From Euonymus europaeus (Eukaryota; Streptophyta; Magnoliopsida; Celastrales; Celastraceae), in NCBI GenBank assembly GCA_963580455.1, contig OY756968.1, positions 9,957,544 to 10,021,543 on the forward strand: a stretch of DNA of 64,000 nucleotides, read 5' to 3'. Position numbers and translations under genes: made by a program. The stretch's first letter is position 1, and each line of letters begins with the position of its first letter. Below the pieces are notes generated by a model, which was given only the letters and a program-made list of their open reading frames with translations, was not told where the DNA came from and did no database searches. Positions 1 through 11,635 of the stretch are shown in pieces.

Positions 1-2039
1 CATTATCATGCCTAGATCACACATTCTCTATCCACAAGACCATACCATAATTTTAAAGGATTCTTACCTCTCCATTCCATACATTCGTACACATATTCAT
101 ATTACAAACTTTATTCGCTTACATAATTTAAACCACACCTAAGCCTGATATGGTGCCTTTCTAAAAGGTCTTACACTTACTATCAAAGGTTTCTTAGACT
201 TAATGCCTATATTTCACATACCTAAACTCACATTTGCTCTATGAGCTTTATTCTTATACATAACCTAGACCACATGCAACTAGTTTCAAGTTATACAGTG
301 TTTGTCCTCAAACACTAGTTCTTCTTCAGATTCTTCTTCAGAATCTTCCTCACGCACCTCCGATTCTTTGACCTAACTTGCCAGAACCTCATTCTCATAT
401 CGCAGTCCCTTGTTGTCCTCCCTAAGACGTACAACTTCACATCGAAGTCTTCTAGTTTCCTGTTGTTGGATGGCCAGATTGCTGCTTTCCTCGTAGTTGT
501 AGCCTGGTATATGCACACCATGATTGTCCCTCAACTTATGGAGCATAAGTCGAGCACATTGCTCCTTAACCTCTCTAGTTCACCACCACCGAACGTGCTC
601 CATGCTCTAATCACACATCCAAGGGCACCCAATTCCACATCTGGGTTTCGTAGGGTAATCGTCGTTCTAACATATGAGGGTTCACTTACTATCTAGTATC
701 GTGGAAAAGGCATTTCACGGTTGAAAGTAAACTCCTCTAGCACCCTTACTGAATAGGCTTGAGTGCGTCCTCCACTCGCCATTACCTTGGTTCCCTTTCC
801 TAAATACAACCCGAATTCAAGCATGTTTCGTGCAACTCTTACCACCCTATGTAACTTTGCATGTAACTTTGCAACCCCCTAAAGGTCCTCAATAAACTAG
901 TTTTTTCAGCTACTATATGACGTGTCACCCTTATTTGTTGTGTTTTAAAATATTCATACAATTTTGCTTCACCCGAATCCCCTTTTGTTGTACCTCAAAA
1001 TCTCCATTATCTCTGAAAGATTCCGTCTGTCTTCACCGAATCTTCAGTGTCAGTAATAATGTCTAATTTATTACTATTAGCTCACATGACAAGCTACTCT
1101 ATGCTCTTGTTACTACTTTGTCACCATTAGCTCTTGAAAGCCTCGATAACTTCCATTAAATTCTAGAGATGCTCAATCTCTCTTTCACCATCCACAATTA
1201 TTATCATCCAATTTACTAAATAAATTTATTCAATTTTCAATCTATTCTCCAAATAGTTATAGACTATTCACCATTAGTTCTAGAGCACCCATCATTCACT
1301 GTCATAGCTCATGTATTTAAAGAAAACTTAACACATTGACATTTGAGTACCCTTAGTGTCCAAAATTCTTACCAAGAATTTCATACTCAACATTATAAAT
1401 TCTCATTTGCGTACCATTTAGTGTTATTAAATAGAGTCACCAACACCTCAGCAACATCTAGTACTTTCGATAGTTTCGAACTGTTTTAGCCTTCTTCTCT
1501 TTTTTTCTTTTTCCCCCAACATTCTGTACACAATATTACTTAATTATTTATAAACAAATCATTTCTATCATCCCCATACAACTTTTCCTAAGGATACTAA
1601 TCTTGTTTCCAAAGTCCCTTTCTTAATGGATTCTAACCAATGAGTTCATCATTCCACTAGCTAGATAACTCTCAACTATAACCTTTTGTCATGAAATTTT
1701 CATGACTCTAGACCTAACTCACCATCACATTCATCTCCTTCATGCAAGTATCCACCTGAACGTCATCTCCTACCTACTCACATAATCTAGACGTCCCCAT
1801 CATATAATATTAACTACCCAAATAATTATTTGTCGTAAATATTCACAAACTCTAGGTATGAGTAACACGCCACCATCGAGCCTTAGATGCTCCGATACAA
1901 ACTAATGTATGTTTCTCTCTTATACCTTCTACGTGTGTATATATATATGTATGTATATCCACGTTTATTATTTCTACAATCTCATTCCAATTGCCGGAGT
2001 CAAAAAATACCCTCGCCTAACAATTGGAGATAAGAAATT
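1..2039 (-). mobile_element. Degenerate Ty3/gypsy internal DNA
   Basis: I see no intact gene here. Read on the minus strand, this stretch lies downstream of the gag remnant at 2040-3010, so it is most simply the rest of the same decayed element. On the minus strand at about 315-470 one frame gives a charged, heptad-like stretch rich in Arg, Glu and Leu followed by a run of acidic residues. That resembles a coiled-coil segment of a retroelement protein, but it is interrupted by a stop. The remainder is AT-rich with many stops in all frames. Assignment to the neighbouring element is inference from position; no RT or integrase motif was found. Confidence 0.4.
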
Positions 2040-3010
2040 TACCTCCAATGAAATTTAGCTGCTCTGGAGCCTCCTTATATCTCAAAGAAAATCCTCGTGT
2101 CTGAACCAAAGTCGGCTGCTATTGGTGAATCTGCTACTGTGGTCTACCACTTCGCCCTCTCCCTTCTCCTGGAATTGTAGAAGGTAGAGCTGGAACTGGT
2201 GCCGAAGGTGGTAATCTTGGTGCCTGAGACTGTGCCTATTGTGTAACACCACCACCCAGTTGACATTCATTCCTCTTGTGCCCTATCAGATTGCACACAA
2301 AAAACTTGAGACCCGTAGCATTGCACTCACTCTTTTTGTCCCCTACCTTGCCACATCGATAGCATGTGATCTTGCCATCGTGTGGCCTAAACCCCTTGCC
2401 TCTATCCCCCTTTGAGTGTGGGAGTTCGTCTTCTGCTTCTTTTGACTACCTCCACTTGTGGATTGAGAGGTTCGACTCTTCTATATTTCCCAATACTATC
2501 AAGAGTTTCTCTTCTTCTGTTCAAACATCAATGTCATACATGTACAACTCTTCATACCTCTTGGTGTACTATGACACCGTCATGTCTGGTGTCTGTACAA
2601 ACTCCATATATTGTTTAGCCTAATCGGCCGAGAAAATCTGCGAAAAAATAGCTCTGAGAACACAAATTCAAAATATGTCCACGTCAGTTCATACTTCACC
2701 GGTTGACCCCCTTAGATGGTACGAGCAATCTGCACTGCTGGACGTGATTCCTCATGCACTGGAGGAACACTCGGAGCCCTCCCCTATCCTCTGATCTAAA
2801 TTTCATCACCCATCTGTTGCTTTTCTAGAACTGTGTCCTCCTCTCTAATCTCTGTACTCAACTCAGATACTGATCTCTGTGTGCTAGGAGTGCACCTAGT
2901 AGTGCGCATTACTCCCCTACCATAACCTCGGCCTCGACCCCGACCCCGAGGTCAATCACCTATTTTCCCAACAGTAGGGGTCTCAGTCGCAACTCTCGAT
3001 GCTCACGTCA
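2040..3010 (-). pseudogene. Degenerate Ty3/gypsy gag (zinc-knuckle region)
   Basis: The minus strand resembles the gag of the better-preserved element at 9050-10400: a serine/glycine/arginine-rich spacer, two adjacent zinc-knuckle motifs and an upstream RG-rich part. The first knuckle (about 2330-2370) keeps the Cys pattern CYRCGKVGDKKSEC but has lost the His. In the second (about 2270-2310) the first Cys reads as Phe. Stops and frameshifts are frequent. It is therefore a relative of the neighbouring Tekay-like element, but older and separate. Confidence 0.6.
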
Positions 3011-3145
3011 TCTTATGACTATTCATCTATACCACAACAGATAAACTGTTTAATACAAAAAGGATAACAAGGATTTATGGGAAAAGAGTACGTACCGAAT
3101 CTATGGAGGTCGTGACATGGTATGGGGACTACTAACATACAACTA

Positions 3146-4237
3146 GGAGTAAATAAGGAAAAACACAAATACGAAGACCAATGAAGATTAAATAACGCAT
3201 TTTAGATAACAAGAAAGAAATGAAAGATTGGGCTAGAATCCTCTATCTAGAATCCAAGCAACAAATAGAAAGTGTTACTACTCAACCTAAAATTTTCCAG
3301 CCCGAGCGTAGGTGTACGATGCATCCACGAACACCCTTACGTTTTTGACAAGCTTGCAGCAATAGTTATCGACCAGCCATAAAATTTTAAGGAATTGAAT
3401 TTATAATTCTTCCCCAAATTTTGTATCTGAAATGGCTCTAACCAATTTCCACCGTTTACCCTAAACTTGACAATAGTAGCCAAAATGTGAAATTGCTCTT
3501 CCATGTACGAACCCATTCCAAATTATCAATCTCGAACCTCCGAATATACCTTTTTAAACCTCAAAATAAAACCCCCAACTCGGATTCTCACTCTAACCCT
3601 TTAAACCACAAACTTCCCTCTTAGAGTAACACTAGCACCCTATTAGTTTCTTCACGGAAGTCTCAAATTTGGAGAGTATTTTACCCTCCCTTACATTATT
3701 AATATATCAGAAATTCAGTCTCAAATTTAAAATCAATCAACAGGATCGATGAAATTAGTCCCTCAAACACCAATTTCCCAAAGCTCTCACAATCCACACC
3801 ACTAATTCAAACCAACAATCAAATCTACAAATTTAACCATAAACAAGTTCTAATCAACCTATTTTATAACCAAATTCATCCAAAAATCAAGATTCAATAC
3901 ATACTTTAAAATAAAACCCATAAAACCTAACATTCCAAAACAAGAAACAAATCTTACCTTAACTCCACAAATCTTCTTGAATCTTGTTAGGCACTCTTAA
4001 TATTACCAAATCCAAGCTTGTATCTTCCAAACATCAAGTCTCTTCTCCTTCTCTCTTTCTTCCCTCTTTCTCTCTCGGCTTTTCTCTCTCATGAAAAGAA
4101 CCACTGGTTCTTTTCTTTTTTGTGGAATGTTGACATTTCATTCAAATTATTATTATTTGTAACAAATATGGCAAATTCCCATTCACTTAAATGGCCACTT
4201 TCAATGGCCAAACATGGGCCACCGAAAGTGGTCCTAT
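3146..4237 (-). mobile_element. Probable old LTR fragment
   Basis: The start of this stretch (about 3155-3260) resembles the middle of solo LTR A (around 27525-27625): cacaaatacgaagac, then a region reading gattgggct, then tct/cct and aatc tracts. The upstream primer-binding site and LTR end that should separate it from the gag remnant are missing, so a deletion probably joined them. It contains CT-rich tracts near 4040-4090 and ends where the Tekay-like element inserted. Small open frames inside it look like chance. Confidence 0.35.
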
Positions 4238-4242
4238 ATATA
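4238..4242. repeat. Target-site duplication, left (ATATA)
   Basis: ATATA directly precedes the LTR end TGTGGCGCC. The same 5 bp follows the other LTR end at 12808-12812. The site is AT-rich, so a chance match is possible, but it coincides exactly with both TG...CA ends. Confidence 0.65.
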
Positions 4243-5258
4243 TGTGGCGCCCCGGTCCGGGTACGCCACGGGTGCCCTCCGGCACTGTCCTAGGCCACTA
4301 GTTCGATCATCCGGCAGACCGAAAATCCGGTGGCATCTCCCCGTATATCGGAGAGTCCCCGCCGATCAGTAACACACAGCATAAATTCAATCCATCACAC
4401 TAACAACCTAGCTGGGCCACAGACCTCAATCACATGCAATCCTGATCCTAGGGCCTCCGGCCATCCACTACCAGCATGCACAAACTGATATTATAAACAC
4501 ATCATTAAAGTTCATCATATTATATAACCAAAATCAATACTCAACATACATCATGCATACACCCTCTGGTGCCAATGGTTATAACAATATTATGAACAAA
4601 CATCAATACATCGTATACAAAATATGTGCTTAGAGTATCTCTCTAGCACCCACATCCCACCCAGGGCCATCCATGTCACATCCTGCTCTCACTGATCCGC
4701 TCCACCGATACCTGTGCTAGTATCTCCTGTGGGAAGGAACAGAAAGTAGAGAGTGAGCAGGAAGCTCAGTAGGGTTAAGAGTATAAAACGTTTAAAGGCC
4801 GAATCCGAACAATAGGTTATGCAATAATATGAAATCTACCACATGCACGTATACTCAACAATCACATAGAACATCAATCGAAATCCCCTCAATGAGCAAA
4901 CCTTATCGATACCATGGCTCGTCCCATGTAATATCGAACGTGAGCAAGCTCACCACATCAACTCATCAATATCATGGGTAGCTATCCATGTAATATTGAA
5001 TAGGAGCAAGGTCCCCAACATCAAACGCTCTTGAATTACCCGGTTGCGCGAACCTATCACGCCCGCACCATTCTAGGCAAGGTCCCTCATTAACCATACC
5101 TCTAGTGCGTTATCCTACTTGGAGATCACATGACTTGGTGGTAACTCTCATCACCTCGTCATCCCTCCAAGTAGCTTTCAAGAATCCTATGGAGCCCCGA
5201 GTCCGTACCCGGTCCCCATTGCAACGCTAATACATTTATGCCATGTCATGCCGAAAAG

Positions 5259-5289
<31 letters not shown>

Positions 5290-6329
5290 CATCCTACATA
5301 TATATATACACAACTACCATGATGCATGAACAGAAATCGCATCGTGCCCATAGGTGATGGAACACACACAATCGGGTCATGCAACATCAAAATCAACAAT
5401 ATTCCACAAGCAAGGTTTGTTTGCCCTTAGAAGCAATTAAGGCGGAAACACAAATAGAATGACCAATGAGGAATCAAAACGCTCTTTAATATTGAGTACA
5501 AACGATAGAAAGAATGATTGGAAATCCCCTACCTCGTGTCGAGTAATTCTCCAAAATCTTACAATTAGGGTTTTAAACCACCTTTCACCAACCTAACAAT
5601 TTCACACCATGTCATACTCATTTAATCATCCAAACATCTCAATATATCATATCAATCATGAATTAAACAACTAAATTGAGAAAACTTACTTTCTCTCTCT
5701 AGGGTTCCTCTCAAACCCCGAAATCTCAACCTTTTGGAACTCAACTCCAAACCAAGAATCAAACCTACATATACAACCACATATGACCAAAAATCAACAT
5801 ATCTAAATCATAGGAATCAACTCTAAACAAAACTAACAAGATCTACTGAAAACCCTAGAAATGAAAAATCAAGAAATCTTACCTCCAAAGCCAGAATCTT
5901 CCTTGAATCCTCTCTAAATCTTCAAAACCAAGCTTAAATCTCTAAGAATCACCTCAAATATTCTTCTCTCTCTCTCTAGATCTGAAACCATCCAAAAATC
6001 TCTCAACTGGCTAGCTGGAGCCCTTTTAGAAACATCGGGTTGCGCCCAGGCGCTCTGGCGTACAAGAATTTTGCCTGGCGCGCTGCTCTGGGCGCCATCC
6101 TGGGCGTGCAGGGTTTTCACGCCCAGGCGAGGTGCGCCTACTCCATTTTCCCTTCTCCCACTAGACTGGGCGTAGCGCCTAGGCGCCCTGAAGTGCGCCC
6201 GGTCCAGTTTCAAATCCCATTCCTTCGCGCCCATTTACTGCTTGTTGGACTGGGCACTGCGCCTAGGCGCCCTGAGGTGCGCCCAGTCCAGTGCCTCTTC
6301 TTCTGGTCTTCATCCCTGCATGTCTCACT
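4243..6329 (-). mobile_element. 3' LTR of Tekay-like element (5'-truncated)
   Basis: This matches 10583-12715 almost throughout, in the same orientation. In element orientation its outer end is ...GGCGCCACA. It contains the (AT)14 tract at 5259-5286, a telobox-like agggttttaaacc near 5567 and a GC-rich block at 6040-6290 with GCGCCTAGGCGC palindromes (6175-6186, 6256-6267). The copy stops at about 6329, where the sister LTR has about 90 more bases ending in TTTCACA. Those bases, and the 3' end of pol, are deleted. Divergence from the sister is clearest near the U5 end, where many differences are C/T or G/A. Confidence 0.9.
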
Positions 6330-6970
6330 AGAGAGCCTCGTAAGGTGCCATTCCGATACTACTCTAGAAAGAGTTGTTATACACAAACTCTGCCAAATGT
6401 AAGTACCGATCCCAACTTCCTCCAAAGTCAACTACACATGCCCGTAGCATATCTTCCAAAATATGTATGGTTCTCTCACTCTGCCCATCACTCTGAGGAT
6501 GATAAGCTGTAGAGAAATCCAACTTCGTTCCCAATGCCTCCTGTAAACTACTCCAGAATCTACCTGTGAACCGCGGGTCTCGGTCCGACACAATACATAA
6601 TGGAATTCCGTGAAGTCTCACAATCTCCTTGACATACATCGTACTCAAGGTCTCCAACGAATCCGTTTTGTTCATGTGTAAGAAGTGTGCAGACTTGGTC
6701 AATCTGTCCACTATCACCCAAACCGTGTCATGCCGTCTATGAGTCATTTGCAACGCCGTCACAAAGTCCATCGTGATCCTTTCCCACTTCCATTGTGTTA
6801 CCGGTAAGGGTTGCAACAATCCAGCTGGTCTCTGATGCTCTGCCTTCACTTGTTGACAAGTAAGACACTTCATCACAAATATAGCAACGTCGGCCTTTAT
6901 GCCCCTCCACTAGAAACTCTGCTTCAAGTCTCGGTACATCTTCGTACCCCCGGGATGCATGGCAAACCAA
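6330..6970 (-). pseudogene. Integrase (truncated)
   Basis: The minus strand gives the C-terminal half of the zinc-binding HHCC domain ([12 protein letters not shown], about 6850) and then the catalytic core: TMDFV, the [10 protein letters not shown] motif, [14 protein letters not shown] and a [11 protein letters not shown] block. This matches the DDE integrase that inserts retroviral-type cDNA. A stop lies at the start of the HHCC segment, and another follows AEFVYNNSF (near 6361-6363). After that, SIGMAPYEAL can still be read before the sequence jumps into LTR. The GPY/F module and any chromodomain are missing. Confidence 0.85.
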
Positions 6971-8440
6971 GAATGATGTGCTTCCTTTAGAATCTCTTGT
7001 CTCAACTCATCATCTTCTGGAACCACTAACCTTCCCACATATCGTACTCCACCATCATTCCCTCGAACCCATCCAAGACTCTCATAAATCATATCGAAGG
7101 TGTGATCTCCATTCTGTGCATCTATAACCTTCTGAACCATCTTAGGTCTCGAAGTTATAGAATACAAATACATCTTTTCCTCTTGACTCTTCAACTCTAA
7201 TCCAAACTCATTGATTGTCTCCACAATTTGCCACTCATGCATGAATAGGCTAGAAATCTTATTCTTCCTACTCAACGCATCCGCGACTACATTTGCTTTA
7301 TCGGGATGGTATTGCAAATCGAACTCGAAGTCCTCCAAGTATTTCATCCACCTCCTTTGACGCAAATTCAATTCCCTTTGGGTGAATAGATACGTGAGGC
7401 TCTTGTGATCCAAAAACACTTCAAATCTCTCTCCGTAAAGATAATACCTCCATTGCTTAAGTGCAAACACCACTTCCGCTAACTCCAAATCATGCACCGG
7501 ATAATTCCTCTCATGTGTCTTGAGCAACCTTGAACCATATTCTATCACTCGGCCCTGTTGCATCAACACACAACCTAAACCGACTCTAGATGCATCGCAA
7601 AACATTTGGTAGTCTACATTCCTTTCCGGAACCACCAACACTGGAGGTGTTGTCAACCTCTTCTTCAACTCCTCAAATGCGGCCTCACACTCGTCTGTCC
7701 ACACAAACAGTGTGCCCTTCTTTGTAAGCTGCGTCATCGGCGAAGCAACTCTCGAAAAATCCTCAATAAATCTCCGGTAATAACCCGCCAATCCTAGAAA
7801 ACTCTGGATCTCTGTCACATTCTTGGGTCTCTCCTAATTCAAAATTGACTCAGCCTTGGAGTAGTCAACCGCTATGCCTTTTTGAGTGATCACATGGCCT
7901 AGGAACTTCACTTTCGTGGCCCAAAATTCACACTTACTCAATTTAGCATACAGTTGATTCTCCCTCAACGTCTGTAACACTACCCTCAAGTGTTCTTCAT
8001 GCTCTTCCTCCGTAGGAGAATAAATCAATATATCATCTATAAACACCACCACAAACTTATCCAAAAACGGTCTAAGAACCCTTTGCATTAGGTCCATGAA
8101 CACCGTTGGGGCATTTGTCAACCCAAACGGCATCACCAGAAACTCATAATGCCCATATCGAGTTCTAAACGCTATTTTCTGTATATCCTCATCCTTAATC
8201 CTCAACTGATGATAACCCGACCTCAAGTCAATCTTAGAGAAATGTCTAACACCTTTCAATTGGTCAAACAAATCATTGATCCTGGGTATTGGATACTTAT
8301 TCCTCACTGTAACCTTATTCAATTGCCTATAACATCCTCAAACTTCCGTCTTTCTTCTTGACGAACAACACCGGCGCTCCCCACGGGGAGACACTCGGTC
8401 TAATGAACCCCAAGTCTAGCAACTCCTCTAATTGAGAACT
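6910..8440 (-). pseudogene. Reverse transcriptase-RNase H
   Basis: On the minus strand the RT runs from GFIRPSVSPWGAPVLFVKKK (about 8400) through [19 protein letters not shown] and the catalytic FIDDIL motif (about 8030-8045, both Asp present), then FLGHVI and the connection motif FLGLAGYYRRFI. RNase H follows, with FCDASRVGLG and DHKSLTYLF, and ends near the VADALSR motif (about 7265). The segment is broken by a small deletion near 8330 that removes part of the conserved (I/V)DYR block and shifts the frame, and by a stop near 7834. These enzymes copy element RNA into DNA in a cytoplasmic particle. Confidence 0.88.
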
Positions 8441-9050
8441 CAACTCCTTCAACTCTACTGGAGCCATCCGATACGGCGAAATCGAAATTGGCTTGACGTT
8501 TGGATGCAACTCAATAGCAAAGTCAATCTCCCTCTTCGGAGGTAATCTCGGCAACTCTTCTGGAAATACATCCATAAATTCTTCCACTACCCGAATCATA
8601 GTAGCTACATCTCCCTTAGGAGCCGAAGTCACCAAACTTGCGACCCTACAATCCTGATACGAAGGGTTATCCATGAAATGAGGGCATGGCATCCCCTTTG
8701 ATCCCTGTAAATGAATCACCCCAACCTCTGGTACTTTAAGAGTGATCCTCCTTTGCCAAAAGTCAAGCACCCCTTGGTGCTTTGTCAACCAATCAACCCC
8801 GAGTATCACATCGAAGTCTTTGAAATCCAACACATACAAATTGGCTTGTAGAGATATTTCTCCAAACCGACACTCACATCCGAACACAACCCCCTCTAAC
8901 ATGGTAAAGTGTCCAAATGGTGAGGACACCGTAAACATTCTCCACCGCCAGTGCGATCGCTAACGAAATAGTAATAAATGATGAAGTAGCTCCAGAATCA
9001 AACAAGACTCTTGCCCAACAATTCGAAATCAAAAATGTACCTCCAATGAA
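8441..9050 (-). pseudogene. Aspartic protease and linker
   Basis: The minus strand contains the retropepsin signature VLFDSGATSSF near 8990, with the catalytic Asp intact. Further on it has the flap/C-terminal signature DVILGVDWL near 8800 and the linker VFPEELPRLPP before RT. A frameshift near 8900 separates the two halves. In Ty3/gypsy elements this enzyme cleaves the Gag-Pol polyprotein. Confidence 0.8.
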
Positions 9051-10410
9051 ATTGGGATGCTCATGTGCCTCCTGATGTCCCATAGCAAAGACACGACCAT
9101 CTGTCAGTGCATACTGCTGCTGCTGAGACTGTATGCCTCCACCTCGCCCTCTCCCTCCCGATGAAACAGTGGAAGGAAGAGTTAGAGGTGGTACCCCCGG
9201 TATTTGAGGCTGATGTTGTCCTCCCTGATTACCTTGTAGACACTCACTCCTCTTGTGACCCATCTTGCCACAACTAAAGCACTTAAATCCAGAAGCTCTA
9301 CATTCTTTTATCATGTGCCCTTCTTTCCCACACTTGTAACACGTCACCTTGCGCCCTGGAGGCCTTGGACCCTTGCCTCTGTCCCCTTTCTGATGACGAA
9401 AATCAGTCTTCTGCTTCTTATGGCTACCACCACCACCACTACTACCCTCAGTCACTGGACGCTTCCTCTGAGCCTCATTCCGCTCACTCATTTCAAAGTC
9501 CAATGCCATCCACCCTAGTGGCCATCACCATCCTCCCAAGACTGGGTAGCAACCCATCTCGGTACCTTGCCGTCTTCTTTGCATCGGTAGGAGCAAACTC
9601 TCTCCCAAACTGATACAACTCCTCAAACTACTTGGTGTATTGAGACACCGTCATCTCTACTGTCTACAACAACTCTAGAAACTCTTTTGCCTTTTTAGTC
9701 TGTAGAGGTCTCGGCACAAAAATCTGCATAAACAACTACTCAAAAGAGGTCCAAGTCAACTCATTCCGTCTCTGACCCATGGACATCCACCATTCATAGG
9801 CCACTCCACTCAAATAATAGAACACAAACTTCACTCGTCGTTCATCGGGTATCTCTAGTGTATCCATCCTCATGCTCAAGTGATTGAACCACTCCTCCGC
9901 CCCCACACCCGTTCCATCTCCAGAAAAGGTTGGAGGAGAAGTCGTCCTCAGTTCATCCACCTCATACATACCCCTTCCCGCTCTCGGTTCAGTAGCCACC
10001 TCAGTAGTAGCCTCGGTTACCACCGCCTCAGTACGAGTGCCAGTTGCACCTATCGCCTGAGCCACTACTTGTGCTATCATCTGTGCCTGAGTCTGCACCA
10101 TACTCATCATAAAGCTAGCAAGCCCCTCCATCGTCACCGGTTGGCCCCCCGTAGTAACAGGAGCAACAGGTCCTGCAAGTGGTGCCTGCTGATCATCACT
10201 CCCAGTCGGTAGTCCCTCATGAACTATCTCCTCATCTCTCAACTTCGGATCCACATTCAGAACCGAATCCTCAGTGCTAGGTGTGCCTCTAGTAACACGC
10301 CCCATTCCAACACTATGACCTCTACCTCGGCCCCTACCAACTCCCCGTCGGCCTCTGCCCGAGGTACCTCAGTCCCACTCTCGAACCTGGTAGTTCTACG
10401 GGTATTCATC
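9051..10410 (-). pseudogene. gag (capsid and nucleocapsid) with three in-frame TAG stops
   Basis: The minus strand begins with an RG-rich segment (about 10310-10370). Then comes the retrotransposon gag core, with FSGDGTGVGAEEWFNHL and YEWWMSM (about 9780-9910), and two CX2CX4HX4C zinc knuckles: CYKCGKEGHMIKEC (about 9300-9350) and CFSCGKMGHKRSEC (about 9240-9285). Knuckles of this type bind element RNA during packaging. TAG stops at 9736-9738, 9664-9666 and 9628-9630 are all in one frame and each can be explained as CAG changed to TAG. There is one frameshift before 9509. The stop pattern suggests decay by cytosine deamination. Confidence 0.82.
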
Positions 10411-10563
10411 TGCATGGCAAACAAACAATACCATTTAACACATAACTCAACAGAGGATTTACTAGGGATAAGAAAACATACCGGATCAACAGCGGTTGTG
10501 ACATGATCTGGATTTCACTACCATACATCTAGGACCCATCCTCGATCTTACATATAAACCAAA

Positions 10564-10579
10564 CCTGACTCTGATACCA
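10564..10579 (-). promoter_or_regulatory. Primer-binding site (initiator tRNA-Met)
   Basis: Three bases inside the 5' LTR, the minus strand reads TGGTATCAGAGTCAGG. TGGTATCAGAG complements the 3' end of plant initiator tRNA-Met, the usual primer for minus-strand DNA synthesis in many plant LTR elements. Its place also fixes the LTR boundary at 10583 and the element's orientation. Confidence 0.9.
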
Positions 10580-10582
10580 AAT

Positions 10583-11598
10583 TGTGGCGCCCTGGTCCGG
10601 GCACACCACGGGTGCCCTGCGGCACCGTCCTAGTCCACTAGTGCGATCACCAGGCAGACTAAAAATCCGGCGGTATCTCCCCGTATATCGGAGAGACCCC
10701 GCCGACATCAGAAATACGCAGCATAAATTCAATCCATCACACTAGCAACCTAGCTAGGCCTCAGGCCTCAATCACATGCAATCCTGATCCTAGGGCCTCA
10801 GGCCATCCACTACCAGCATGCACAAACTGATAGTATAAACACATCATTAAAGTTCATCATATTATATAACCAAAATCAATACTCAGCATACATCATGCAT
10901 ACACCCTCTGGTGTCAATGGTTATAACAATATTATGAACAAACATCAATACATCGTATACAAAATACGTGCTTAGAGTATCTCTCTAGCACCCACATCCC
11001 ACCCAGGGCCATCCATGTCACATCCCGTTCTCACTGATCAGCTCCATCGGTATCTGTGCCAGTATCTCCTGTGGGAAGGAACAGAAAGTAGAGAGTGAGC
11101 AGGAAGCTCAGTAGGGTTAAGAGTATAAAACGTTTAAAGGCCGAATCCGACTAATAGGTTATGCAACAATATGAAATCTACCACATGCACGTATACTCAA
11201 GAATCACATAGAACATCAATCGAAATCCCCTCAATGAGCAAACCTCATCGATTCCATGGCTCGTCCCATGTAATATCGAACGTGAACAAGCTCACTACAT
11301 CAACTCATCAATATCATGGCCAGCTATCCATGTAATATTGAATAGGAGCGAGGTCCCCAACATCAAACGCTCTTGGATTACTCGGTTGCGCGAACCTATC
11401 ACGCCCGCACCATTCCAGGCAAGGTCCCTCATTAACCATACCTCTAGTGCGTTATCCCACTTGGAGATCACATGACTTGGTGGTAACTCTCATCAGCTCG
11501 TCATCCCTCCAAGTAGCTTTCAAGAATCCTATGGAGCCCCAAGTTCATACTCGGTCCCCAATGCAACGCTAATACATTTATGCCATGTCATGCCGAAA

Positions 11599-11635
<37 letters not shown>

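Larger units (their letters stand above)
6330..10582 (-). mobile_element. Internal region of Tekay/Del-like Ty3/gypsy element
   Basis: The order on the minus strand is gag, protease, RT, RNase H, integrase, which is the Ty3/gypsy order. The long LTRs, double zinc knuckle and RT style suggest the Tekay/Del chromovirus clade, but the diagnostic chromodomain is absent because the 3' end of pol is deleted. The element cannot be autonomous: it has stop codons in gag, small frameshifts and the deletion. The leader between PBS and gag (about 10410-10563) has no gene. Confidence 0.85.

Noticed and set aside
4018..4293. 91-codon plus-strand frame
   Set aside because: It crosses from an old LTR fragment into the Tekay-like LTR, so it spans an insertion junction and cannot be a gene.
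5187..5399. Open frames through the AT tracts in the Tekay-like LTRs (also near 21052-21279)
   Set aside because: They repeat in every LTR copy because the LTR repeats, and encode Tyr-Ile runs from the microsatellite.
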